A stretch of 64,000 nucleotides of DNA from Clostridiales bacterium (GTDB taxonomy: Bacteria > Bacillota > Clostridia > Oscillospirales > Acutalibacteraceae), in assembly GCA_022801595.1 (NCBI GenBank), contig JAAWSO010000002.1, positions 143,663 through 207,662 of the forward strand. Reading direction: 5' to 3'. The position numbers and the translations under genes were made by a program. Positions 1 to 8,138 of this stretch are shown here, piece after piece. How positions within the stretch are numbered: position 1 is the stretch's first letter; each line of letters starts with the position of its first letter. The notes under the pieces were generated by a model. The model was given only the letters and a program-made list of their open reading frames with translations, had not been told where the DNA came from and made no database searches.

Positions 1-170
1 AGGACGCGGTGGCGGAGCTGTATCATCAGCGATATCCATGGTATCTTTCCTACGGGGATCTGCGGATTGAAAACAATTACGATGAGGATTTGACCCAGGA
101 AGAACTGGATACGCTTATGAATGAAATTTTGGAGGGATACCATGAAATTATTGGTAATCAATGGTCCTAA
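1..170 (+). CDS. aroK: Shikimate kinase, 3' end only (probable)
   Basis: This is the last 55 codons or so of a gene that begins before the window; the frame is open from base 3 to the TAA at 168-170. The visible tail contains LYHQRYPWY followed by GDLRIENN, which resembles the end of shikimate kinases (a basic residue, then P-x-Y, then a short beta strand and a final helix). Shikimate kinase phosphorylates shikimate at O3 in the chorismate pathway. The assignment rests largely on context, because aroQ, aroF, aroA and tyrA follow at once. Its end overlaps the start of aroQ by 29 bases, which suggests translational coupling. No catalytic residues are visible in this fragment. Confidence 0.55.
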   Translation, partial: DAVAELYHQRYPWYLSYGDLRIENNYDEDLTQEELDTLMNEILEGYHEIIGNQWS

Positions 171-576
171 CCTCAATATGCTGGGAATCCGGGAACCGGA
201 GATTTATGGCAGCGCCACTTACCAGGCTCTGGAGAATTTGGTTCGGGAGGCTGCTGCGGAAGCGGGCTTTGAGGTGGAGATTATCCAGAGCAACCATGAA
301 GGGGCGTTGGTAGACGCGATTCAGCAGGCTTATGGCAAGGCGGACGGCATTATCATCAACCCGGCTGCCTACACCCACACCAGCGTGGCGATTTTAGACG
401 CGCTCAAGACCGTCGCCCTCCCGGCTGTGGAGGTTCACATTTCCAATGTCAAGGAGCGGGAGGATTTTCGCCAGGTTTCCTATGCTGGAATGGCCTGTTT
501 CCATACCGTTATGGGAGAAGGCCTAGAGGGATACCGGACCGCGATTCGTGTGATGAAAGACAAATTATCCTCTTAA
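142..576 (+). CDS. aroQ: 3-dehydroquinate dehydratase, type II
   Basis: The enzyme dehydrates 3-dehydroquinate to 3-dehydroshikimate in the shikimate pathway. The 144-residue length and the motifs NGPNLNMLGIREPEIYG (catalytic tyrosine loop), SNHEGALVDAIQQA, INPAAYTHTSVAI and VHISNVKEREDFR are those of the type II dodecameric family. I place the start at ATG 142 rather than 121 because GGAGGGA lies 4-5 bases upstream and family proteins begin at MKLLVINGPN. The start lies inside the end of the upstream aroK-like gene. A 63-base gap separates it from the aroF start at 640. Confidence 0.96.
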   Translation: MKLLVINGPNLNMLGIREPEIYGSATYQALENLVREAAAEAGFEVEIIQSNHEGALVDAIQQAYGKADGIIINPAAYTHTSVAILDALKTVALPAVEVHISNVKEREDFRQVSYAGMACFHTVMGEGLEGYRTAIRVMKDKLSS

Positions 577-639
577 ACAGAGGTTTATTTTATACATGAT
601 AGCAGAAAAGAATACCTTAAGAAAGGAATGATAACAGTT

Positions 640-1656
640 ATGATTATTACCATGAAGAAAAATGCGCCCGATTCGGAAATGCACGCCATTATTGAAAACC
701 TTGAGGGGATGGGGCTGAAAGTTACCCTAATTCAAGGTGCGGATTATAATGTGTTCGGAGTAGTTGGCGATACCACCCGGGTAGACGAAAAGCTGATTGC
801 GGCAAACCCGCATGTAGACCATGTTGCCCGTGTTGCGGCTCCCTTTAAAAAGGCCAACCGTCTGTTCCATCCCCAGGATACCATTGTGGATGTGGCCGGC
901 GTAAAGGTTGGCGGACAGGAAAATGTGGTTGTGATCGGCGGTCCCTGCTCCGTAGAAGGGGAAGAGCCTCTTCTGGAAATTGCCAAGGGTGTGAAGGAAG
1001 CAGGCGGCGCGATGCTCCGCGGCGGGGCTTACAAGCCGAGAACTTCTCCATATGCTTTCCAGGGAATGGGCAGCGAGGGTATCCTCTGCATGGTGAAGGC
1101 GCGGGAAAAATATGGTTTGCCCATTGTCAGCGAGCTAATGAGCGAAAGCAAACTGCCGGAGTTTGAGGAATATGTGGACTTGATTCAAGTCGGCGCGCGG
1201 AATATGCAGAATTTTGATTTGCTCAAAGCTTTGGGAAAATCCACCAAGCCGGTTCTGCTCAAGCGGGGTCTGTCCAATACCATTGAGGAGTGGATTATGG
1301 CGGCTGAATACATCATGGCGGGCGGAAACGAGAACGTGATTATGTGTGAGCGGGGTATCCGCACCTTTGAAAAATACACCCGGAACACACTGGATCTCAG
1401 CGTGATCCCGATCCTGAAGGAAAAGACCCACCTGCCGATTATCATTGATCCATCCCATGCGACCGGTGATTCCAAGCTGGTAGAATCCATGTCTCTGGCA
1501 GCCATTGCAGCTGGTGCAGACGGCTTGATTATTGAGGTACACAACAATCCCAAATGCGCATGGTCCGACGGCGCTCAGTCCTTGACGCCACCTGCTTTTG
1601 CTCAAGTGATTGAGAAGGGCCGCAAGATCGCTCAAGTAATCGGTCGGGATATCTAA
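640..1656 (+). CDS. aroF: 3-deoxy-7-phosphoheptulonate synthase (DAHP synthase)
   Basis: The protein condenses phosphoenolpyruvate and erythrose 4-phosphate, the first step towards chorismate. Residues 1-70 form a ferredoxin-like N-terminal domain, the usual feedback-control domain of the AroA I-beta class; a TIM-barrel catalytic domain follows with GGPCSVEGEEPL, MLRGGAYKPRTSPY, IDPSHATGDSKL and the metal-binding EVHNNP region. Its 338 residues match the Thermotoga-type enzymes. ATG 640 is preferred to ATG 628 because AAGAAAGGA sits about 10-12 bases upstream and homologues begin MIIxMK. It lies downstream of aroQ on the same strand. Confidence 0.95.
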   Translation: MIITMKKNAPDSEMHAIIENLEGMGLKVTLIQGADYNVFGVVGDTTRVDEKLIAANPHVDHVARVAAPFKKANRLFHPQDTIVDVAGVKVGGQENVVVIGGPCSVEGEEPLLEIAKGVKEAGGAMLRGGAYKPRTSPYAFQGMGSEGILCMVKAREKYGLPIVSELMSESKLPEFEEYVDLIQVGARNMQNFDLLKALGKSTKPVLLKRGLSNTIEEWIMAAEYIMAGGNENVIMCERGIRTFEKYTRNTLDLSVIPILKEKTHLPIIIDPSHATGDSKLVESMSLAAIAAGADGLIIEVHNNPKCAWSDGAQSLTPPAFAQVIEKGRKIAQVIGRDI

Positions 1657-1835
1657 GGAAGAAAACTTCCTTTTCTTTGGACATTTCGTTTGTATTGGCT
1701 TGTACTGGATATGCCGGTAACTTCGGAATGGAAAGAATCGGTTTGAAGTAGGAAAAGTTAAGCCGAAACAAATTTTCCAGGAAGCCGATTGGAGGCTTTC
1801 CTAATCAGAAACCATCCATGGAATATCGGATGGAA

Positions 1836-1858
1836 AAGCGGGCTTGCCCGCTTTTTTT
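1836..1858 (+). terminator. Intrinsic terminator between aroF and aroA
   Basis: The hairpin AAGCGGG-CTTG-CCCGCTT is followed directly by a T run. A second potential hairpin (CCATCC at 1813 pairing with GGATGG at 1828) lies just upstream. The 238-base gap between aroF and aroA holds no convincing gene. The position means that transcripts from aroF either stop here or are attenuated before aroA. Confidence 0.8.
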
Positions 1859-1894
1859 GTCAAAAATTTTATATAAAGAAAGGGGATGTGTACC

Positions 1895-3175
1895 ATGAAA
1901 GTTCGCATCCATCCAGCATTTTGGGAGGAGGAAGCCCGGTCGATTCGCATTCCTCCTTCCAAAAGTATGGCCCATCGGGCGATCCTCTGCGCATCTCTGG
2001 CAAAGGGGAAAAGCGTGGTGCGAAACATCGCCTATTCCGACGACATTTTGGCGACCATCGCTGGCATGCGCCAGTTGGGAGCATCGATTGAAACCTTGGA
2101 AGATTCGGTGATCGTGGAAGGCATTGCCGATCATTACCAGGCAGAAAGTATGACAGTGGATTGCAACGAATCCGGCTCCACGCTCCGTTTTTTTATCCCA
2201 GTGTTTACCCTTTCCGGTAAGCCTATGACCTTTGTGGGACGGAACCGGCTGCTCAAACGGCCACAGGGTGTGTATGAATCCCTGTATCGGGAGCGGGGGC
2301 TGCGCTTCACTCAAACGTCCGATGCAATTACGGTAGAGGGTGGCTTAACGGCGGGAAGGTATGAGATTGACGGCAACATCAGTTCTCAGTTTATTTCCGG
2401 CCTGCTGTTTGCTCTGCCGCTTTTGGATGGGGATTCCACCATTGTGATCCGCCCGCCCTTTGAGTCCCGTTCCTATATTGAGCTGACCTTGGAGGCGCTG
2501 GCTCAATTTGGCGTGCATGCTTCCTTTGCGGATGACCATACCCTGTTGGTGCCGGGCAACCAGGAATACCATCCCTGCGATTACACCGTGGAAGGGGATT
2601 TTTCCCAGATGGCGTTTTTCGCCGTTTTGGGAGCGGTTCACGGCGACCTGACCTGTACCGGTATGCGTCTGGATTCTCAGCAGGGGGACAAGGCGATTCT
2701 GGATATTTTAAAGCAAGCCCAGGCCAGGATTATCCCATTACCGGATGGCTATACGATTATCAAAAGTCCGCTTCGCGGAACGGAAATTGATCTGAGCAAC
2801 TGCCCGGATTTAGGGCCGATTCTGACGGTGCTGGCTATGTACGCCCAAGGGGAAACTCGGATTATGAATGCCGGGCGACTGCGTTATAAAGAGTCTGACC
2901 GGATCGCAGCCATGGAGGAGGAACTCCGAAAATTTGGCGTGGAGATCCGCACCACAGAAGATGAGATCGTGATTTTTGGAAAGGAATCCTACCGCTGTAC
3001 CGAAGAAATTTTCGGACACAAGGATCATCGGATTGTGATGAGCATGGCAGTGGCGGCGGTATGCAGTGGCCAGCCAGCGACCATCCAGGGGGCCGAGTGT
3101 ATTCAGAAATCCTATCCCAACTTTTTTGAGGACTTACAATCCCTGGGGATTCCTGTGGAGGTGTTGGAGTCATGA
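1895..3175 (+). CDS. aroA: 3-phosphoshikimate 1-carboxyvinyltransferase (EPSP synthase)
   Basis: The enzyme adds the enolpyruvyl group of phosphoenolpyruvate to shikimate 3-phosphate. Recognisable motifs are the N-terminal SKSMAHRAI, SGSTLRFF for phosphoshikimate binding, YKESDRIAAM, and DHRIVMSMAVAA near the C-terminus. The two-domain length of 426 residues is normal. I choose ATG 1895 over ATG 1886 since AAAGGGG at 1879-1885 would be too close to the earlier codon. The stop overlaps the start of tyrA (ATGA), so the two are coupled. Confidence 0.96.
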   Translation: MKVRIHPAFWEEEARSIRIPPSKSMAHRAILCASLAKGKSVVRNIAYSDDILATIAGMRQLGASIETLEDSVIVEGIADHYQAESMTVDCNESGSTLRFFIPVFTLSGKPMTFVGRNRLLKRPQGVYESLYRERGLRFTQTSDAITVEGGLTAGRYEIDGNISSQFISGLLFALPLLDGDSTIVIRPPFESRSYIELTLEALAQFGVHASFADDHTLLVPGNQEYHPCDYTVEGDFSQMAFFAVLGAVHGDLTCTGMRLDSQQGDKAILDILKQAQARIIPLPDGYTIIKSPLRGTEIDLSNCPDLGPILTVLAMYAQGETRIMNAGRLRYKESDRIAAMEEELRKFGVEIRTTEDEIVIFGKESYRCTEEIFGHKDHRIVMSMAVAAVCSGQPATIQGAECIQKSYPNFFEDLQSLGIPVEVLES

Positions 3176-4023
3176 TTGACCAAAGCAAACGATTTTTAAT
3201 TGTAGGGCTGGGTCTTTTGGGCGGCAGTTATGCCAAAGCGCTGAAGCAGAAGGGCTATTCCGTGTATGCCATCACCCGTAGTCAAAACACCATTGATTAT
3301 GCCCTGGCAAGGGGATGGATTGACGGCGGCTCCACAGAGGAAGACCCTGCCCTGATTGGACAAGCCGATTTTGTGGTATTCGGCTTATATCCGCACACCA
3401 TGATCGAGTGGATTGCCCGGAATCAAACGGCATTTCAGCCGGGAGCGATTTTGACGGATGTATCCGGTGTGAAATGCAATGTAGTGGACGTGATTCAGGA
3501 GGGCCTGCGGCAAGATGTGGAATTCATCGGTTCCCATCCTATGGCGGGCAAGGAGGTCAGCGGCGTACAGCACAGCGATGAAACCATGTTCCGAAGCGCC
3601 AATTTTATCATTACGCCTACGGAGAAAAATACGGAGCGAGGGATTGGATTTGCCCGGGAGCTGGCGGAACTGTTGGAATTCCAACACATCACCAGCCTGA
3701 GCATTGAGGAACACGATGAGATGATCGGTTTTGTGTCCCAACTGACCCATGCGGTGGCAGTGAGCCTGATGAATACCAACGACAACGCCCACCTGAAGGA
3801 TTATACTGGCGATTCTTTCCGGGATCTGACCCGGATCGCCAAGATTAACGAATCTCTTTGGAGCGAGCTTTTCTTTTTAAATAAGAAAAACTTAGTCCGG
3901 GAGATCGACGAGTTTATCGCTTCCCTCAATGACCTCAAGCAGAAGATTGCCGATGAAGATGACGAAGGAATTCGGAAGCTTTTTATCCAGTCCACCAAGC
4001 GAAGAAAATATTTTGATGAGTAA
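3172..4023 (+). CDS. tyrA: Prephenate dehydrogenase
   Basis: The protein oxidatively decarboxylates prephenate to 4-hydroxyphenylpyruvate for tyrosine synthesis. The N-terminal NAD(P)-binding fold shows VGLGLLGGSYAKAL, and SHPMAGKEVSG carries the region around the catalytic histidine. The helical C-terminal dimerisation domain is complete and no ACT domain follows, so with 283 residues it is a short TyrA. The ATG overlaps the aroA stop. A strong terminator follows, so tyrA ends this transcription unit. The matching phenylalanine branch gene, pheA, lies at 30.6-31.8 kb. Confidence 0.94.
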   Translation: MIDQSKRFLIVGLGLLGGSYAKALKQKGYSVYAITRSQNTIDYALARGWIDGGSTEEDPALIGQADFVVFGLYPHTMIEWIARNQTAFQPGAILTDVSGVKCNVVDVIQEGLRQDVEFIGSHPMAGKEVSGVQHSDETMFRSANFIITPTEKNTERGIGFARELAELLEFQHITSLSIEEHDEMIGFVSQLTHAVAVSLMNTNDNAHLKDYTGDSFRDLTRIAKINESLWSELFFLNKKNLVREIDEFIASLNDLKQKIADEDDEGIRKLFIQSTKRRKYFDE

Positions 4024-4029
4024 CCCTTT

Positions 4030-4059
4030 CCCTCAGGATTTTCCTGGGGGGATTTTTTT
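4030..4059 (+). terminator. Intrinsic terminator after tyrA
   Basis: A nine-pair stem (CCCTCAGGA with TCCTGGGGG, one G-T pair) has a three-base loop and is followed by GATTTTTTT, six bases after the tyrA stop. Confidence 0.88.
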
Positions 4060-4177
4060 ATGATTGAACACAAAAAACTGGGCAGAGATTCAGAGAATGT
4101 TCAACCAATCTTCACATAAGCACAGTAAACTTTTAACAGTACTTTAACACATAACCGAATGAAAGGAGACTTGGATC

Positions 4178-4897
4178 ATGTTTGGTTGGAAAGCAAAAAC
4201 CGGAAGGGAAAAACAAGGGCTCTTGTTCCGCAACGAGCTTAAGCACACGATCAACCGCTCCGATTATTTGGTGCTGAAACAGAGGCTGAACGCAGTTGCA
4301 AAGCCGGATATTCACGCAGAAGACAACGGGGCGTATCATATTCGCAGTTTATATTTTGACAGTCCCGATGACAAAGCGTTGCGGGAAAAGCTGGATGGAA
4401 TCAGTCAGCGGGAAAAATTTCGCATCCGCTACTATAATTGGGATTCTTCTTATATCCGATTGGAAAAAAAGAGCAAACGGAATGGGGTGGGGAATAAGCA
4501 GTACGCACCGATGACCAAAGAACAATGCGAACAACTGATTGCCGGAGAGACCGACTGGATGCTGGATACTGGGATTCCCCTTCTGGTGGAGCTGTATGGA
4601 AAGATGAAATTCCAACAACTCCGCCCCAGGACTATCGTGGATTATACCCGAGAGGCTTATTTGTTCCCAGCTGGCAATGTACGAGTTACTATTGATTCCA
4701 ACATCAGAACCGGGCTGCAGTCTCTGGATTTTTTCAATCCAGATCTTCCGACCGTTCCCACGGGGCATCCAGACAAAATGATCCTGGAGGTCAAATTTGA
4801 TGATTTTCTGCCGGAGATTATGCAGGATGTGGTTCAGACTAAGGAGAGGCGCAGCGCGGCATTTTCGAAATATGCGGTCTGTCGTATGTATGCTTGA
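4178..4897 (+). CDS. VTC-domain polyphosphate polymerase-like protein
   Basis: The 239-residue soluble protein fits the VTC domain family, a beta-barrel that in yeast Vtc4 makes polyphosphate from ATP. Visible hallmarks are ELKHTINRSDY near the N-terminus, YFDSPDDKALREK, the basic strand REKFRIRYY, RLEKKSKRNG, RTIVDYTREAY and the acidic LEVKFDDFLP, which supply the basic tunnel and the metal-binding acidic residues. The start has AAAGGAG ten bases upstream. It is followed by DUF4956 and CotH-type genes, an arrangement I recall as recurrent in Firmicutes. Whether the product is polyphosphate or another phosphorylated polymer cannot be told. Confidence 0.85.
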   Translation: MFGWKAKTGREKQGLLFRNELKHTINRSDYLVLKQRLNAVAKPDIHAEDNGAYHIRSLYFDSPDDKALREKLDGISQREKFRIRYYNWDSSYIRLEKKSKRNGVGNKQYAPMTKEQCEQLIAGETDWMLDTGIPLLVELYGKMKFQQLRPRTIVDYTREAYLFPAGNVRVTIDSNIRTGLQSLDFFNPDLPTVPTGHPDKMILEVKFDDFLPEIMQDVVQTKERRSAAFSKYAVCRMYA

Positions 4898-4924
4898 TGG
4901 TTGTTTGGAAAGGAATGGAACAGT

Positions 4925-5596
4925 ATGACATTTTCGGATATTTTTAAGTCGAGTTTTTTAGAGAAGGTTACCACTTTCTCCGTTCTGGATACTGCGATTG
5001 CGCTTGCTTTGTCGTTTGTGGTTGGCCTGTTTATTTATTTTGTTTATAAAAAAACCTTCAACGGCGTTATGTACGCCTCCAGCTTTGGAATTTCCCTGAT
5101 CGGCTTGTCTTTAATTACCACGCTGGTAATTCTGGCCGTCAGTTCCAACGTAATCCTGTCCCTTGGTATGGTGGGCGCCCTGTCCATTGTCCGGTTCCGT
5201 ACTGCTATCAAAGAACCGTTGGACATTGTGTATTTGTTTTGGGCCATTGCTTCGGGTATTGTGTTCGGCGCGGGTCTCATTCCATTGGGCGTAATCGGCT
5301 CTCTGCTGATCGGAATTGTTTTGTTGGTATTCGGTAACTACCGGACCAGTGAGAACCCGTATCTTTTAGTGGTCAACTGTGACACCGAAGAAACCGAGCG
5401 TCAAGTGAAGGAAACGGTTCAGAACCAAGTGAAAAAACAAATGGTTAAATCAAAAACGGTTTCCTCAAAGGGGATTGAAATGACCATTGAAGTTCGGCTC
5501 AAAGAAATGTCTACCGACTTTATCAACCGGATCGCTTCCATGCCCGGAGTGGGAAATGCCGTTTTGGTCAGCTATCATGGAGATTATATGGGATAA
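4925..5596 (+). CDS. DUF4956 integral membrane protein
   Basis: The 223-residue protein matches DUF4956 in layout: four or so hydrophobic helices between about residues 20 and 140, with the conserved-looking loop GMVGALSIVRFRTAIKEP between helices, then a soluble C-terminal domain of about 80 residues. Its biochemical role is unknown; the family is found next to VTC-domain and CotH proteins, as here. The start is ATG 4925, with GGAAAGGAA eleven bases upstream; the longer ORF begins with a TTG lacking such a site. The gene is 27 bases from its upstream and 11 bases from its downstream neighbour. Confidence 0.8.
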   Translation: MTFSDIFKSSFLEKVTTFSVLDTAIALALSFVVGLFIYFVYKKTFNGVMYASSFGISLIGLSLITTLVILAVSSNVILSLGMVGALSIVRFRTAIKEPLDIVYLFWAIASGIVFGAGLIPLGVIGSLLIGIVLLVFGNYRTSENPYLLVVNCDTEETERQVKETVQNQVKKQMVKSKTVSSKGIEMTIEVRLKEMSTDFINRIASMPGVGNAVLVSYHGDYMG

Positions 5597-5607
5597 GGGG
5601 GAGCCCC

Positions 5608-7917
5608 ATGATTACCAACCAATATCTGAATCGGATTACTGCTGTGCTGATGGCTGTAGCAGTCGTGATAACAGGAACCGTTTGGATCTGGACCCAATCC
5701 GATGGCTTTGTTTCCACCGGCACCCATTTTGATTATGAAGGCAGTTTGTTTGGTGAAAATACCGTGGCTACAATCGACATCCAGGTAGAGAAAACAGATT
5801 GGGAGGACTTGCTGGCTAACGCCACTGATAAGGAGTATATTTCGGCGGACATCACCATCAATGGAAAAACGGTTTCCAATGTTGGAATCCGTGCCAAGGG
5901 AAATACAAGCTTGAGTCAGGTGGCCATTGACGACACCACCGACCGCTATAGCTTTAAGGTGGAATTTGACCATTACATCACGGATCAAACCTACGACGGT
6001 TTGGATAAGCTGGCACTGAACAATATCATTAGTGATGCTACTTATATGAAGGAATATTTATCCTATCAAATGCTGGAGAGCATTGGGGTCGCGACCCCGC
6101 TCTATGGGTTCGCCAATATTACTGTAAACGGCGAGCCGTGGGGCCTCTATTTCAGTGTGGAAGTGTTGGAAGAATCCTTTGCCCAGCGGAACTATGGCAG
6201 CGATTACGGAAAACTATATAAGCCGGAAAGCGACATGGCCGGCGGGGGCAGAGGGCCACAGGAAGCGGAGGGATCAGGGGAGAAGCGTCAACAAGCGGAG
6301 TTAGCTTCTTTGACCGTTTCCGAAGGAGCGGGTTCCCAGGAAACCGATGTTGCAAAGCTGGAACCGGAACATTCCGCATGGGAGAACCCTGCCGATGTGC
6401 AAGCCGACGAACCGCGGCCCACATCCAGTAGTGTTGAGGGGACACAGGAAGGGACGGCTAGTCCGCCTGACGCAAATGGGTCCCCAGGAATGCAGGGAGG
6501 AGGACCCGGTCAGGGTGGAGGTTTTGGCGGTGGTTTCTCCTTATCGGGAGGCAGTGATTTGGCTTTTATCGACAGGAACCCAAGCAGCTACCCAGACATT
6601 TTTGATAACGCGGTATTTGACGTGACAGAAGCGGACAAACAGAAGGTTGTAGACGCTCTGGAGCATCTGGACGCTGGCGAGGATTTGGAACATTACTTTG
6701 ATGTCGATGAAATTCTCCGTTATTTTGCCGCCAATACCGCCATGGTCAACCTGGACAGCTATGTGGGGATGATGCAGCACAATTATTATTTATACGAGAA
6801 GGATGGAAAAATTTCCATTTTGCCTTGGGACTACAATCTATCTTTTGGCGCATTCCAATCAGGAAGTGCATCAGATGCGGTCAATTTTCCCATTGACACT
6901 CCCGTGGCTTCCAATATCGAAATGGAAGATCGGCCGCTATTGAATCAGTTGCTGGCAGTGGACGAATACAAAGAAAAGTATCACCAGTATTTGCAGGAAA
7001 TCGTGGCCAACTATTTTGACAGTGGGCTGTTTGAATTGACCATTACCAAATTAAACGCCTTGCTATCCTCTTATGTCAGGGAGGATGCCACTGCATTTTA
7101 TACCTACGAGGAATATCAGGCTGCCATCGAGGAGCTGAAAGAATATGGTGCATTGCGTGCCGAGAGCATTAGGGGGCAGTTGGACGGATCTATCCCTTCT
7201 ACCTGGGCAGGACAGCAGGAAGATTCTTCTGCTTTGGTGGACGCTTCTAGTGTCGATCTCAATGTTATGGGAACCCAGGGGGGAGGGAATATGGGCGGCT
7301 GGCCTGGAGGGCAGCGGAATGAGAATGTTCCTGCCTGGTCAGGCCAGGAAAACAATCGCAATCCATCTTCCGAATCCAGCGGACCGGGTGAAGCAGGGAA
7401 AACTTCCGAAGAAGCTCCCACTGGGACACCCCAAACCTCCGCTGAGGGAACAGACGCTCGAACTGGCGTGCCATCGGAACCCCAAGCGGGGAACGCGAGT
7501 GGCACACCAAACTCCTTGGGAGATTCTTCCCACGATACGTCTTCCAGTTCGATAGAACCCAGTGTCGGAGGTGCTCCTTCCGTTCCGCGAGGGGGCAATC
7601 GTCCAAGTCGACAAGATATGGGGTTTCATCTGGATGAAGAGACTCTCCAGCAGGTTATGACGATCCTCCAGTCGGGAGGAACCGGGCAGGAGTTGACCCA
7701 GGAACAAAACGATCAGCTTTTAGCCCTGGGAATCACGGAGGAACAAATCCAGACCATACAGGATTCCTTTGGAAACCGGCACATGCCTGGCATGGATTCC
7801 TCCAGTGGCCAAACGGCGATTTCTGCGCAAGCGTGGTGGATTCTTGGGGGATGCGTTGCCGCAATGGCAGCCGGATTACTGTTTGTGATCTTCTTCCGCC
7901 GCAGACGCTATCATTAA
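5608..7917 (+). CDS. CotH kinase family protein, membrane-anchored
   Basis: The 769-residue protein belongs to the spore-coat CotH kinase-like family (atypical protein kinases in Bacillus). It has an N-terminal membrane or signal segment (residues 10-28), then the CotH domain with VGIRAKGNTS, DKLALNNIISDATYMKEYL, WGLYFSVEVLEE and, after an insertion, ILPWDYNLSFG. A long Gly/Ser/Pro-rich insert (about 210-310) splits the domain, a second low-complexity region spans about 545-685, and the C-terminus has one membrane helix ending in FFRRRRYH. The catalytic region therefore probably sits outside the cell or at a wall surface. It is cotranscribed with the VTC and DUF4956 genes; the substrate is unknown. 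Confidence 0.85.
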   Translation: MITNQYLNRITAVLMAVAVVITGTVWIWTQSDGFVSTGTHFDYEGSLFGENTVATIDIQVEKTDWEDLLANATDKEYISADITINGKTVSNVGIRAKGNTSLSQVAIDDTTDRYSFKVEFDHYITDQTYDGLDKLALNNIISDATYMKEYLSYQMLESIGVATPLYGFANITVNGEPWGLYFSVEVLEESFAQRNYGSDYGKLYKPESDMAGGGRGPQEAEGSGEKRQQAELASLTVSEGAGSQETDVAKLEPEHSAWENPADVQADEPRPTSSSVEGTQEGTASPPDANGSPGMQGGGPGQGGGFGGGFSLSGGSDLAFIDRNPSSYPDIFDNAVFDVTEADKQKVVDALEHLDAGEDLEHYFDVDEILRYFAANTAMVNLDSYVGMMQHNYYLYEKDGKISILPWDYNLSFGAFQSGSASDAVNFPIDTPVASNIEMEDRPLLNQLLAVDEYKEKYHQYLQEIVANYFDSGLFELTITKLNALLSSYVREDATAFYTYEEYQAAIEELKEYGALRAESIRGQLDGSIPSTWAGQQEDSSALVDASSVDLNVMGTQGGGNMGGWPGGQRNENVPAWSGQENNRNPSSESSGPGEAGKTSEEAPTGTPQTSAEGTDARTGVPSEPQAGNASGTPNSLGDSSHDTSSSSIEPSVGGAPSVPRGGNRPSRQDMGFHLDEETLQQVMTILQSGGTGQELTQEQNDQLLALGITEEQIQTIQDSFGNRHMPGMDSSSGQTAISAQAWWILGGCVAAMAAGLLFVIFFRRRRYH

Positions 7918-7962
7918 ATTCGCTTACGAGATTTTTTCTTTTTCTTTTCATAACTAGGGAAT

Positions 7963-8003
7963 GGGATTCCAACGGCTCAGCCGATGGAGTCCTGTTTCCT
8001 TTT
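7963..8003 (+). terminator. Terminator after the CotH-type gene
   Basis: A two-part hairpin (GGATTCCA with TGGAGTCC, inner CGGC-TCA-GCCG) is followed by TGTTTCCTTTTT. It closes the VTC-DUF4956-CotH unit. Confidence 0.7.
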
Positions 8004-8087
8004 TAGGAAAGCAAACATCTGAACAGAAGATTGCGCATGGGTGAGGGCCCTAGGAGAAATGGAAGGAAAATATTCCGATAAGGGTTT

Positions 8088-8126
8088 CAAAAAAAAACAA
8101 CACAGGTTCCAAAAGCCTGTGTTGTT
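8088..8126 (-). terminator. Terminator after metH
   Basis: An eleven-pair perfect stem (AACAACACAGG with CCTGTGTTGTT) is followed on the minus strand by a run of Ts, twelve bases past the metH stop codon. Confidence 0.88.
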
Positions 8127-8138
8127 TAGGCGGGGAGA

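Noticed and set aside
3515-3700. Short ORFs inside tyrA and other core genes
   Set aside because: Alternative-frame shadows of well-supported genes.
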